From an uncultured Candidatus Saccharibacteria bacterium (GTDB taxonomy: Bacteria; Patescibacteriota; Saccharimonadia; Saccharimonadales; Saccharimonadaceae): DNA of 34,372 bases. The notes under the pieces were generated by a model. That model did not search any database. It worked only from the letters and a program-made list of their open reading frames with translations, and had not been told where the DNA came from. The position numbers and the translations under genes are program-made. How positions within the stretch are numbered: position 1 is the stretch's first letter; the number at the start of each line of letters is the position of its first letter. The stretch is taken from positions 1 through 34,372 of the forward strand of contig CAMJSX010000009.1 of assembly GCA_946408595.1 (NCBI GenBank), given 5' to 3'. Shown here one piece after another: positions 23,204-30,741 of this stretch.

Positions 23204-25414
23204 TCAAAATACTTTTTCAATCGGTTCCCAATGTTCGTCATTTAATTCTTCGTGCCATTGAGTATTATTAAACAACAATTCATCATCATTATAATTACGC
23301 ACAAAACCCCAATTAACACCTCTACGTTTTGCATATTCAGCTAAAGCTTTAAACTTATTTGGAGCATAAATATCAATATTTTGCGAATTACCGTCATAAT
23401 CTTCACCGCCTTTAGCTTCAATTAGCCAAACGGAGCCATCCTTCTTTTTGACAATATAATCGGGATAAAAATCTCTAGTTTTCCCCGAACCAGTAACATA
23501 AACAAGAGTCATGTATTGTTCACCAACATCACCATTCTTATAAACCCAATCTATATCGTCACGACGCTCACAGTATTTTTCAAACAAACGTTCGGATTTC
23601 TGACGCACTTTCTTAGCGACAAACCCAGAAGTATATTTTTCATAAGCATTTGACAAATATTCTGCCTCATTTTTAACGTTTGGATCATATTTATAACTTT
23701 CCCGTTCTGGAATTTTAAACTCTTGTCTCACTACCAGATTAATATCAAGTTCCATTTGCTCAACAATTTCAGCCGAAACGGCCCGCGCGATTCCCTTTAA
23801 ATACTCATGGTTATTTATCACGAATGCATAAAATTCTTCACGAGTAAGTTTTGTTATTTTTTGTTTATAACGATCGCCATCTTTAAACAATCGTTCAAGT
23901 ATCGCACGTATTTCCGTCTCTTCCAAACCTAAAATAGGACTTAGTTCGTCGATATATCTAAAAACATAGATGCCATGCGTAGAAGTACTAACCTTGGCTG
24001 TTCTAGTTTTCATTTCACTATCCAACACTTCTCCAAGTGTTACGAAGCGTCCTTGACCATAATTAAAGTTAATATGGTTTCCAAATACAAAATTACGATT
24101 CTCAAGTCTACGTTGATTTTCTTTATAATCCCCTTCTTTGAGATCGAAGACAGTCATCATATAATTATAAATACGCTCATGCATCTCTCTTGGAGCAATA
24201 TGACTATGGCTATCTTTTTTCGCTTCCTTCTGTAGCGTAAAAGTTTTGCATTTGTTCTTTAGGTTTAAAGTTCGCTTCTCATACGAAGTCATAATATTGC
24301 CCAAAAGACCTTCTTTGTACTGTTGATCAAATGTATAAACATAGCAACAGTCAAGCAAATCATTCTCATAATGGTGGCGCTCCGGCATACGACGAATACG
24401 CCCGATAGTTTGAATCGTAAATTGCTCACTCATACCTTCGCGCAATTTAACCAGTATCTTTGCGCGTGGGCAATCCCACCCTGTAGATATGGCTTGTTTC
24501 ATGAGAATATATAAACACTGGCCGTCGTTTTCAGTCTCCGATTCATCCGGTTTACGATCATCATTGCTTAACCATACACGAACCATGCCATTTGCATGAG
24601 TATAATCAAATTTATCTTCAAGAAACTGCAGAACACGGTCAACATTTGCCTTTTCACCATTCGGAAACTGAATTAGTACAAGTGGGCGAACGTTCAGGCC
24701 CCTCGCCTTATATTCTTCAAATATAGCACGCCTCTTTTGCTCTGCAGCTTCTATTAATATTTCCGCTCCCTCATCAATCTCCGGATTATCTACGATACCA
24801 TCGTTAAGATAGATAGCTCGGCATATAAGTCCAGAATCGATCACTTCACGTTCGTCTATTTCATAGAACTCGGCAGAATCCACCTTTTTCGGTGTAGCAC
24901 TTATACGTATAATATGGCTCGCATCAAACGCATCGATAACATATTGTGCTTTTTCGGTTTTATTATTGTGTTCTTCATCAATGATTACGACAAACTTCGT
25001 ACCAGCTCGTTTTGCAACTGCAATCTGCTCATATAAGTTTTTAAAATCACCTTCAGCTATTGCCGTATTGTCCCTTTTAGTAATACGTTCCCAATTGATA
25101 AATGTAGTTGTGCCTGGTTCAAAACCGCCTAGTAAAGCATCATCAAGGTTTTGAGAAACCAAATGGGGAGCGAACTTACGCATTTTTGCATGACTTTGTT
25201 CTTCAAGATTACCCTTTCCCGGACACAACCAAACAAAAGCTACATCGTTCATATAATCAATTACACGATCAACATAACCAATCATCATTATAGTCTTACC
25301 GGACCCAGTAGGTGATTTAACTATAATCGTTTGTTTTGCGTGAATACTCTTCGTAAAATCACAAAGAGCATTCACAGCTTTCTTTTGGAACTCAAATAGA
25401 TTTGTAGCTATCAT
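23204..25414 (-). CDS. res: Type III restriction enzyme, Res subunit (helicase-nuclease)
   Basis: 736 residues. Superfamily 2 helicase motifs: PTGSGKT (35-41), the DEEHN Walker B box (146-150), SATP (172-175), and QTIGRIRRMP as motif VI. The C-terminal PD-(D/E)xK nuclease is seen as YPDYIVKKKDGSVWLIEAKGG (about Asp652, Glu666, Lys668). Res cuts DNA after ATP-driven sliding between two unmodified, inversely oriented sites, in complex with Mod. It is shorter than many Res proteins (about 900-1000), but all motif groups are present. Its ATG overlaps the mod stop (ATGA, 25411-25414), with a GGAG site inside mod. Probably intact and active. Confidence 0.95.
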   Translation of the reverse strand: MIATNLFEFQKKAVNALCDFTKSIHAKQTIIVKSPTGSGKTIMMIGYVDRVIDYMNDVAFVWLCPGKGNLEEQSHAKMRKFAPHLVSQNLDDALLGGFEPGTTTFINWERITKRDNTAIAEGDFKNLYEQIAVAKRAGTKFVVIIDEEHNNKTEKAQYVIDAFDASHIIRISATPKKVDSAEFYEIDEREVIDSGLICRAIYLNDGIVDNPEIDEGAEILIEAAEQKRRAIFEEYKARGLNVRPLVLIQFPNGEKANVDRVLQFLEDKFDYTHANGMVRVWLSNDDRKPDESETENDGQCLYILMKQAISTGWDCPRAKILVKLREGMSEQFTIQTIGRIRRMPERHHYENDLLDCCYVYTFDQQYKEGLLGNIMTSYEKRTLNLKNKCKTFTLQKEAKKDSHSHIAPREMHERIYNYMMTVFDLKEGDYKENQRRLENRNFVFGNHINFNYGQGRFVTLGEVLDSEMKTRTAKVSTSTHGIYVFRYIDELSPILGLEETEIRAILERLFKDGDRYKQKITKLTREEFYAFVINNHEYLKGIARAVSAEIVEQMELDINLVVRQEFKIPERESYKYDPNVKNEAEYLSNAYEKYTSGFVAKKVRQKSERLFEKYCERRDDIDWVYKNGDVGEQYMTLVYVTGSGKTRDFYPDYIVKKKDGSVWLIEAKGGEDYDGNSQNIDIYAPNKFKALAEYAKRRGVNWGFVRNYNDDELLFNNTQWHEELNDEHWEPIEKVF

Positions 25415-27078
25415 ATTTCTCCTATCTCCCTTAGTTCATTTCTAAAATAATAATCCGGTATTACTAAACACTCTTTTTTATGGAAAAGCTCCTCTTGAGA
25501 CGAAGTTAACAGGACTCTCCGCGATAAATAAATAGCTTTAAGGTTCTTGTAGCTATCCCATTTTTTTTCCAATTCATCGGCATCACTATCAGTTAAAACA
25601 CTAATATAATAATCTTTATCAATTTTGATATGGTGTTCAAGCTGAATCATTTCGTCCGTATGGGCAAGAAGACAATTGGCTAAATTATCATTGTCCTTTC
25701 GGACAAAGTCCGTATTATAATATTTTAGATCTGCACATATACCAGAAGAATATCTTGTCCCATTATCACGAATACCAGTAATAACAGTCCGTAAGCGAGG
25801 GTATGTTACATTAGTGCAAATATCATTCTCGTTGTTAGTACATAGAATAAACTTACGGTCTCCGCCATCCTCTAGGTTTAGTTCAAGAACTGCCTGACCG
25901 GTAGTCCCCGATCCGGCAAAAAAATCTAATACTAATGGGTCCTCTACCATTGATAAACGTACTAAATCTTTAATCAATTTAAGTGGTTTTGGATAAGGAA
26001 AAGGTTTCCCGCCCATGACCCGTTCAAGCTCATTAGTCCCAGCCGTATTGGTGTATGCATTGTCAATCATAAAATCTGCTGTATGAAAAATCAAATTATT
26101 ATTCTTTGGAACAAGAGTATTCGTTTTGTCATCAAATTTTTTATCTAAATATAGCTGCATCCTCAAAGAATTCTTCGTTTCGACAAGAATCCCCAGTTTA
26201 GCGGCAATTTCCATACGCTCCTTAGACCATAGCCAACGATTTCTAACTCCATCCTTTGTGATTGGTTTATAAATCTTTCCTTTGTATTCAAAATCATAAT
26301 CACCACCCTTTGAATAACCTTGCGAAAGAGCGGCCAATATTGCCTTCGTGTCACCTTCTATATAATGGCCATTCTTATCTTCTTTTACTTCTACATCCTC
26401 TAAATTTCTTTTTATAATAAACTGAAAAGTATCGCTGTACGAGTAACATAGTATGTAATCATGCGATATGTTCATATACTTTTCTTGGCCACTCCTCTGT
26501 TTAGAAGTTATTCTCGGTATAGCAGTTATAAAATGTTTTGCGCCAAAAATTTCATCACATAACATTTTCAAACCAGACATTTCTGTATCACTAATAGAAA
26601 TAAAAATACAACCTTCATCAGAAAGCAATCTTTCGGCGATTCTAAGTCTATGTTCCATAAAAGACAACCATTTACTATGGGAAAAACCATCTGTTCTATC
26701 AACGCGTTTGTCGTCGTAGACGAAACCTTTTTCGGTATTATATGGAGGATCGATATAGATGACATCGACCTTATTTTTATGCGTCTTTTCTAGTAAGTAC
26801 AAACTATGCAAATTATCGCCACATAGAAGATAATTGCTGCCGTTTCCACCATTTTCTATCTCTTTATTTTTATCTTCAACAAATACAGGAATTTCATTTA
26901 GCATCCGTTCATCCACCGCTTCGGAATGTTCTTCCCATATCAACCCAAATTTTTTCTCAATCAACGCATCTTCAATTTCATTAATAATTAATGTCTCATC
27001 CTTGTTATCATTGTCGTCACGTATTTTTTTTAAAAAATCGAGCATACGTTCACGCCTAATTCTAGATAAATTTGCCAT
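25411..27078 (-). CDS. mod: Type III DNA adenine methyltransferase, Mod subunit
   Basis: 555 residues. The N6-adenine/N4-cytosine methyltransferase motifs are in beta-class order: catalytic DPPYN (110-114), then the SAM-binding FAGSGTTG (387-394). The region between them carries the target-recognition part. The final ~150 residues probably contact Res. Mod gives sequence specificity and protects the host DNA; the recognition site cannot be read from the sequence. It follows the small helix-turn-helix gene by 3 bases and is coupled to res by a 4-base overlap. Low G+C relative to the window suggests acquisition by transfer (inference). Confidence 0.95.
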   Translation of the reverse strand: MANLSRIRRERMLDFLKKIRDDNDNKDETLIINEIEDALIEKKFGLIWEEHSEAVDERMLNEIPVFVEDKNKEIENGGNGSNYLLCGDNLHSLYLLEKTHKNKVDVIYIDPPYNTEKGFVYDDKRVDRTDGFSHSKWLSFMEHRLRIAERLLSDEGCIFISISDTEMSGLKMLCDEIFGAKHFITAIPRITSKQRSGQEKYMNISHDYILCYSYSDTFQFIIKRNLEDVEVKEDKNGHYIEGDTKAILAALSQGYSKGGDYDFEYKGKIYKPITKDGVRNRWLWSKERMEIAAKLGILVETKNSLRMQLYLDKKFDDKTNTLVPKNNNLIFHTADFMIDNAYTNTAGTNELERVMGGKPFPYPKPLKLIKDLVRLSMVEDPLVLDFFAGSGTTGQAVLELNLEDGGDRKFILCTNNENDICTNVTYPRLRTVITGIRDNGTRYSSGICADLKYYNTDFVRKDNDNLANCLLAHTDEMIQLEHHIKIDKDYYISVLTDSDADELEKKWDSYKNLKAIYLSRRVLLTSSQEELFHKKECLVIPDYYFRNELREIGEI

Positions 27079-27081
27079 TTT

Positions 27082-27282
27082 TTAATCCTCATCCTCCTCA
27101 TTAGTTTTTTTAATAAAATTTTCTATATCAGTTTTTCTATAACGTCGAATTTTCTTCACACCAATTCTTGTCGCTTTTAGAATCCCATTAGCATCCCAAT
27201 TTCTAAGTGTGTTAGGATGTACTTTTAATAGCTCACTAACCTCCATCAACGTATAATACTGCTCTTTTACATCACATTTCAT
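27082..27282 (-). CDS. Small MerR/excisionase-type DNA-binding protein heading the R-M operon
   Basis: 66 residues from the ATG at 27282. YYTLMEVSELLKVHPNTLRNWDANGILKATRIGVKKIRRYRKTDIENFI is a helix-turn-helix of the MerR/HTH_17 (excisionase-like) type, with wing residues RRYRKTDIE. An acidic tail (NEEDED) ends it. As first gene of the operon it may act as a controller of mod and res, like C proteins elsewhere, though from a different family (inference). A longer frame could start at a TTG at 27318, but that TTG is the first base of the -35 box TTGACA, so the ATG 6 bases after the -10 is the real start, leaderless. Confidence 0.82.
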   Translation of the reverse strand: MKCDVKEQYYTLMEVSELLKVHPNTLRNWDANGILKATRIGVKKIRRYRKTDIENFIKKTNEEDED

Positions 27283-27288
27283 AACAAT

Positions 27289-27318
27289 ATGATACAAAAA
27301 ACATAAGCGTTTTGTCAA
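27289..27318 (-). promoter_or_regulatory. Promoter of the type III R-M operon
   Basis: Minus strand: TTGACA (27313-27318), 18-base spacer, TATCAT (27289-27294), then 6 bases to the ATG. The -35 box overlaps the -35 of the divergent Mrr-like gene. Confidence 0.78.
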
Positions 27319-27339
27319 GCAGAATCACGGTGGTATAAT
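27312..27339 (+). promoter_or_regulatory. Promoter of the Mrr-like gene
   Basis: TTGTCA (27312-27317), 16-base spacer, TATAAT (27334-27339). The leader of about 14 bases has AGGGAG before the ATG. Because the two -35 boxes share bases 27313-27317, the divergent promoters cannot both be occupied at once (inference). Confidence 0.7.
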
Positions 27340-27359
27340 AAAGAAAAAGGGAGAATGAA

Positions 27360-28295
27360 ATGGAAGAGGTTTCACAAGAAACTGTGCGAAAATTGAATGA
27401 AGAATATAATTTTTTCAAACCAGTTTTGAAGATATTACAAGACAATGGTGGCGAATTAGATAGCTATTCGCAATTAGATAAACTAATGCCCCAATATTCT
27501 GAATTCACAGAAGAAGAAATCAACTTTAAAAAAACTTCAAGAAAAGGAAATGATTACACACCTTACCACTTTGGAAGAAACTTTGCGATAAAAAACTTAT
27601 CGATAGCTGGATATTTAACATATTCCCGTAATGCACCCATTAAATTAACCCAGAAGGGTCTTGATGCTAATATTGAATTACTAGATATTGAAAAAGATAT
27701 TTTGGAAGTCGTGAAACCTTATTGGGATAAGAAAAAGAAAGAAGCGAAGAACAATAAAAACCTTTCCGAGGTTGATTCTGGAGAGGATGAAGATAAAGAG
27801 AACAGTCTCAGAAAAAAATATCAAAACGATTTAGAATGGCAGAACGAGATACTCAATAAAGTAAAATCACTTGAATGGGATAAATTTGAATCTTTCTGCC
27901 GAGGGTTACTCACCAAAATGGGTTTTGAGATCGACTCAATCAAAGGCATAAGAAAATCCAATGACGGTGGCATCGATGGCTTCGGCTATTGTCTTGATAA
28001 CCAAAGCCTCAAAACTACAAGAGTAGCCGTTCAATGCAAGAAGTACTCTGACAACCCAGTCGGCAGTCCAGAAATTAATAACCTTCGTGGAGCCATAGAC
28101 ACTCATCGAGCAGAATATGGCATCTTCATTACAACATCCTACTTCTCTAGTGAGGCCATCAGAAGCTCTCGCGAAGGTGGTACTCCAATCACACTTATCA
28201 ACGGTGAAGAACTTGTTAGTTTAATGGTGAAATACAAATATAAGGTTTACGAAATACCAACTTACATCCCTGACGAAGAATATTTCAACGATTAA
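27360..28295 (+). CDS. mrr: Mrr-like type IV restriction endonuclease
   Basis: 311 residues. The N-terminal ~105 residues are a winged-helix Mrr_N-type domain (FFKPVLKILQDNGGEL... APIKLTQKG). An acidic linker follows. The C-terminal nuclease starts near 165 (LEWDKFESFCRGLLTKMGFEI) and has the Mrr catalytic set: Asp202/Asp206 in NDGGIDGFG and Gln225-x-Lys227 in VAVQCKKY, followed by GAIDTHRAEYGIFITTSYFS. Mrr enzymes cut DNA carrying foreign methylation. The gene is divergent from the type III operon and converges on the toxin gene with a 5-base gap. Good AGGGAG site. See the finding on co-existence with Mod. Confidence 0.9.
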   Translation: MEEVSQETVRKLNEEYNFFKPVLKILQDNGGELDSYSQLDKLMPQYSEFTEEEINFKKTSRKGNDYTPYHFGRNFAIKNLSIAGYLTYSRNAPIKLTQKGLDANIELLDIEKDILEVVKPYWDKKKKEAKNNKNLSEVDSGEDEDKENSLRKKYQNDLEWQNEILNKVKSLEWDKFESFCRGLLTKMGFEIDSIKGIRKSNDGGIDGFGYCLDNQSLKTTRVAVQCKKYSDNPVGSPEINNLRGAIDTHRAEYGIFITTSYFSSEAIRSSREGGTPITLINGEELVSLMVKYKYKVYEIPTYIPDEEYFND

Positions 28296-28300
28296 AACAT

Positions 28301-28597
28301 TTACATATGTTTTCTTCCACCGTTGTCACAATAGTGCCCAAACAAACTCATTACAACTACAGTTCGCGTAACTTCAAACACTCTATAGACAATCCTATCC
28401 CCACGGCTAATATCCTTCGAAAAACAATTCGTACCAATTTTAAAAACTGGCTTAGAACCAGTCGCTTCAAAGACAGGATCAAACGACAGTTTCACTAAAA
28501 ACGTAAGAACTTTTTCTCGTTTATTCTCTGGGATACTCTTTAGTTGCTTAAATTGTTTTTGGGATTTCTTCGTAAATCTTAAATCATAGTTATTCAT
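28301..28597 (-). CDS. YoeB/Txe-like mRNA-interferase toxin
   Basis: 98 residues from the ATG at 28597. YDLRFTKKSQKQFKQLKSIPENK resembles the first helices of RelE-fold toxins. KPVFKIGTNCFSKDISRGDRIVYRVFE... VVVMSLFGHYCDN matches the YoeB/Txe end: Arg68 in the DRIVY strand and His88-Tyr89 in the final strand correspond to the catalytic Arg, His and Tyr of YoeB. Such toxins cleave ribosome-bound mRNA. In-frame starts upstream exist (28606, 28657), but GGAG (28607-28610) touches the 28606 ATG and is 9 bases from 28597, which favours the latter. The usual YefM/Phd-type antitoxin gene is absent; the upstream gene encodes a nuclease-like protein. Confidence 0.8.
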   Translation of the reverse strand: MNNYDLRFTKKSQKQFKQLKSIPENKREKVLTFLVKLSFDPVFEATGSKPVFKIGTNCFSKDISRGDRIVYRVFEVTRTVVVMSLFGHYCDNGGRKHM

Positions 28598-28613
28598 TTT
28601 AATCATCTCCGCA

Positions 28614-29213
28614 TTAAATACCATAATTCCAAGAAACATTACCAAAAAGAGAATCAACCGTTTTCATCACCTCATCAGTCGAACATTCCAAGATCTCCTT
28701 CGCAAATCGGTAATCCCCATCATGATAATATTCCCTTTGTGTTGAATATTGCGACAACGCATCATGAATCTTTTTTTCCCTCCTGCCCAAATCGCTATCA
28801 ACTAAAAACCACGCAACAATCTCCCAGCCGGTAACCCCGCCATACCCCCCTTCACCATTCAAACTATTTTCTCTGTGTGCTAACGTTTCTTCAGGCGAAA
28901 AGCTGTTGTTGTCCACTACGCCGACCTTACAGTACTGACCATTTGAAGCAACATAAATTGCTCCGTCCTTGCTGTATCTCTTTTGAAACGCCATAGCCCA
29001 AGGATTGCATACAATACAATGCCCACCTCCACGAGTCTTAAATCGGTGCCCATTTTGACAATAATTGTTAATTACATAATAACAACCCTTTTCCTTTGCG
29101 TTCAAATGATATTCAGCTTTCCTTTCTCCGCGTGCATCATAAAAGTCATCAAGGCCAAGCCCATGCTCGTCCATAAACCTTTTTTCTTCTTCGTTTAATA
29201 ATATATTCTTCAT
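28614..29213 (-). CDS. GIY-YIG/T5orf172-like protein with a zinc-finger segment
   Basis: 199 residues. A Cys/His cluster (Cys52, His56, Cys66, Cys69; C-x3-H-x9-C-x2-C, with Cys44 nearby) suggests a zinc finger. From about 84 a GIY-YIG-like domain of the T5orf172/MUG113 type follows: GAIYVASNGQYCKVGV, an Arg at 114, WEIVAWFLVDSDLGRREKKIHDALSQY and REYYHDGDYRFAKEIL. Such domains are DNA nucleases in phage and mobile-element proteins. It lies 16 bases upstream of the toxin gene on the same strand, with AAAGGAAG before its ATG. Whether it neutralises the toxin, works with it, or is independent is unknown. Confidence 0.62.
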   Translation of the reverse strand: MKNILLNEEEKRFMDEHGLGLDDFYDARGERKAEYHLNAKEKGCYYVINNYCQNGHRFKTRGGGHCIVCNPWAMAFQKRYSKDGAIYVASNGQYCKVGVVDNNSFSPEETLAHRENSLNGEGGYGGVTGWEIVAWFLVDSDLGRREKKIHDALSQYSTQREYYHDGDYRFAKEILECSTDEVMKTVDSLFGNVSWNYGI

Positions 29214-29280
29214 TTTCTTCCTTTCTTTATTATTGTTGTTTAATCCACCTCATATATTTAGTAAGTGTAATTTTTAGATA

Positions 29281-29307
29281 ATAAAAAAAGCCCCTCTTGT
29301 GGCTTTT
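29281..29307 (-). terminator. Intrinsic terminator upstream of the GIY-YIG/toxin genes
   Basis: Minus strand: AAAAGCC, an 8-base loop, GGCTTTT, then a continued T run (seven Ts in all). It lies ~68 bases before the GIY-YIG-like ATG and about 295 bases after the predicted transcription start, so it would end a short RNA or attenuate the operon. Confidence 0.75.
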
Positions 29308-29588
29308 GTCCATCTATATGTTTTTTCTAAATCTATTTCTTTTTACATTATTCCATTTTACATTTATTCCTTTCTAAACAATTAAGACGCAGTTCTCTCC
29401 TGCGTCGTCTTCTATTATTCTATTATTTATATATTATATATATATTATATATATAATATATATTTATATATTTATATATTTTTGTATTTTTGTATTATTT
29501 TTAATTTGTGTGCGCGTATTCGTATATGTGTGTATTTGTTTTTGTGTATTTTGAAATATTATTAATGCCATGTCAATGGCATAATATC

Positions 29589-29616
29589 ATTATAGCATAC
29601 CGTAGAAACAGGTCAA
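29589..29616 (-). promoter_or_regulatory. Sigma-70 promoter for the leader RNA / nuclease-toxin unit
   Basis: Minus strand: TTGACC (29611-29616), 16-base spacer, TATAAT (29589-29594). It starts 13 bases beyond the stop of the HAD-like gene. The 7-bp inverted repeat with a 4-base centre at 29565-29582 overlaps the start point and could be an operator. Confidence 0.7.
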
Positions 29617-29628
29617 GCATAAGCATAC

Positions 29629-30054
29629 TCAGGCAGTTCCGAATCTCCTCAAATGCTCCAGTGCCTTCTTCGCCATCTCCGAATCTTTCGGGTTCATCAA
29701 GAAAAACCCATCCAGTACATAGTTTTGCTCCAGCACCATCCTTTCAGACTCAAACAAATTATCATCAAACCACACAAAATCCGAATCCATATCTATCGCT
29801 TCAGTTTTTAAAGCTTCCCAGTCAGTCGGCAAAATCTTGTTATACAATTCATCAGCAAACTCATTATCAAATGTATCATGTAGGACAAAATCCGTACGAT
29901 TCACTCCTCCACGACAATGTGTCGTCAACCAATAAACCGCACCAGGATAATTATCCATGCAGTATCTTAAAAGCTTAACAACATCTTCTTTAGGCGAAGC
30001 AACTCCCCTAATAACCCCGTCAATATCTAAATATATCTTATCAATCTTTTTCAT
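29629..30054 (-). CDS. HAD-superfamily hydrolase-like protein
   Basis: 141 residues. The nucleophile motif is LDIDGV (Asp10, Asp12), a Thr-bearing motif II is in YWLTTHCRGG, and the acidic motif IV is in DFVWFDDNLF. No cap domain is present, so it is a short form; phosphatase activity is likely but the substrate is not known. Its ATG overlaps the stop of the MBL-fold gene by one base (TAATG), so it is translationally coupled and follows that gene. Confidence 0.72.
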   Translation of the reverse strand: MKKIDKIYLDIDGVIRGVASPKEDVVKLLRYCMDNYPGAVYWLTTHCRGGVNRTDFVLHDTFDNEFADELYNKILPTDWEALKTEAIDMDSDFVWFDDNLFESERMVLEQNYVLDGFFLMNPKDSEMAKKALEHLRRFGTA

Positions 30055-30617
30055 TACATGCTCATACTATTTACTTTATCGGACAGCCCTCCCTCGTCAC
30101 ATAGTTTTATGAATTCTTCTATTGTTGCGAGCTCCGGATAGCCGGACGTTTCTGTTCTGTAATGCATTGGAATAATTTGCTTGGGGTTTGCTGCTTCGCA
30201 AATCTTCACTGCCATTTCTGCATCGATTGTGTAATAACCGCCTACCGGAATCAGTAAATAATCCGCATCAGAAATCGCCGCTAGTTGTTCGTCATTTGGA
30301 TAATGGCCTAGGTCACCAAGATGTACTAATTTCTCGCCAGAAGTAGAAGTAATCACAAAAATCGTATTTGGCCCGCGAAGCGCCCCACCACGGTCATCAT
30401 GAAAACTCGGTACTTCTTTTACGTTAAAGCTACACTCGCCTGGCACAATTTCTACGCATTCTCTTCCGCTGTGATCCGCATGCTCATGCGAGCAAATCAC
30501 TCGCTTGCCAGAAATGCGTAGTGACTTAAGCCCTGGCACTGAGCCATCTTTATATGGATCAATTACTAGTTCATCGTTTAATCTAAAACACGAATGCCCG
30601 AGATACTCAATTTTCAT
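30054..30617 (-). CDS. MBL-fold metal-dependent hydrolase (UlaG-like)
   Basis: 187 residues of a metallo-beta-lactamase fold. The metal motif is SHEHADHS (His44, His46, Asp48, His49). LVHLGDLGH provides the bridging Asp, and IPMHYRTE the last His. The opening MKIEYLGHSCFRL is typical of the UlaG/Lactamase_B_3 subgroup, which includes lactonase- and phosphodiesterase-like enzymes. The substrate is unknown. A GGAG site precedes the ATG by 7 bases. Upstream the palindromic -10 ATTATATAAT (30638-30647) offers a start about 28 bases before the ATG. Confidence 0.87.
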   Translation of the reverse strand: MKIEYLGHSCFRLNDELVIDPYKDGSVPGLKSLRISGKRVICSHEHADHSGRECVEIVPGECSFNVKEVPSFHDDRGGALRGPNTIFVITSTSGEKLVHLGDLGHYPNDEQLAAISDADYLLIPVGGYYTIDAEMAVKICEAANPKQIIPMHYRTETSGYPELATIEEFIKLCDEGGLSDKVNSMSM

Positions 30618-30637
30618 TATTACTCCTTCTTTACTAT

Positions 30638-30647
30638 ATTATATAAT
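30638..30647. promoter_or_regulatory. Palindromic -10 (ATTATATAAT) upstream of the MBL-fold gene
   Basis: The same 10-bp palindrome as at 21372. The minus-strand TATAAT (30638-30643) serves the MBL-fold gene. The plus-strand copy (30642-30647) would fire towards the gene at 30742, which also has its own TATAAT at 30688-30693. Confidence 0.5.
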
Positions 30648-30741
30648 AACTGCGTAAATACCTATTGCATTTTTATACAAAATGTTATATAATATATATG
30701 GCTTGTATAAATGCCTATTTTCTCGAAAGGAGATGTACATT

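Larger units (their letters stand above)
29214..29628 (-). other. 415-bp low-complexity region, probable non-coding leader RNA
   Basis: No convincing gene lies here. On the minus strand a promoter at 29589-29616 is followed by the palindrome ATGCCAT-TGAC-ATGGCAT (29565-29582) at the start point and a CA-rich purine stretch. Then comes an 80-base AT tract with tandem 8-mers (ATACAAAA twice, ATATATAA twice) and long alternating TA, a perfect 7-bp hairpin GACGCAG/CTGCGTC (29386-29406), an intrinsic terminator (29281-29307), and finally the ribosome site of the GIY-YIG-like gene. The layout fits a ~300-base RNA with partial read-through into the genes. Every open frame in it is short or interrupted. 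Confidence 0.5.

Noticed and set aside
27283-27318. TTG start extending the HTH protein by 12 residues
   Set aside because: The TTG is the first triplet of the -35 box TTGACA, and the extension contains the -10, so it would not be transcribed.
29386-29580. CRISPR array or tracr-like element in the AT-rich region
   Set aside because: The repeats are 8-mers without regular spacers, and no cas gene is near.
22557-29628. Prophage or integrative element
   Set aside because: No integrase, transposase, phage structural gene or flanking att-type repeats could be seen; the tRNA genes are not at its borders.
29508-29978. 156-codon plus-strand frame over the AT-rich region and HAD-like gene
   Set aside because: It starts in low-complexity DNA and runs antisense to the HAD-like gene, which has its catalytic motifs; no ribosome site.
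30682-30741. Upstream ATG for the 87-residue protein
   Set aside because: It lies before or within the predicted -10; the ATG at 30742 has AAAGGAG at proper spacing.
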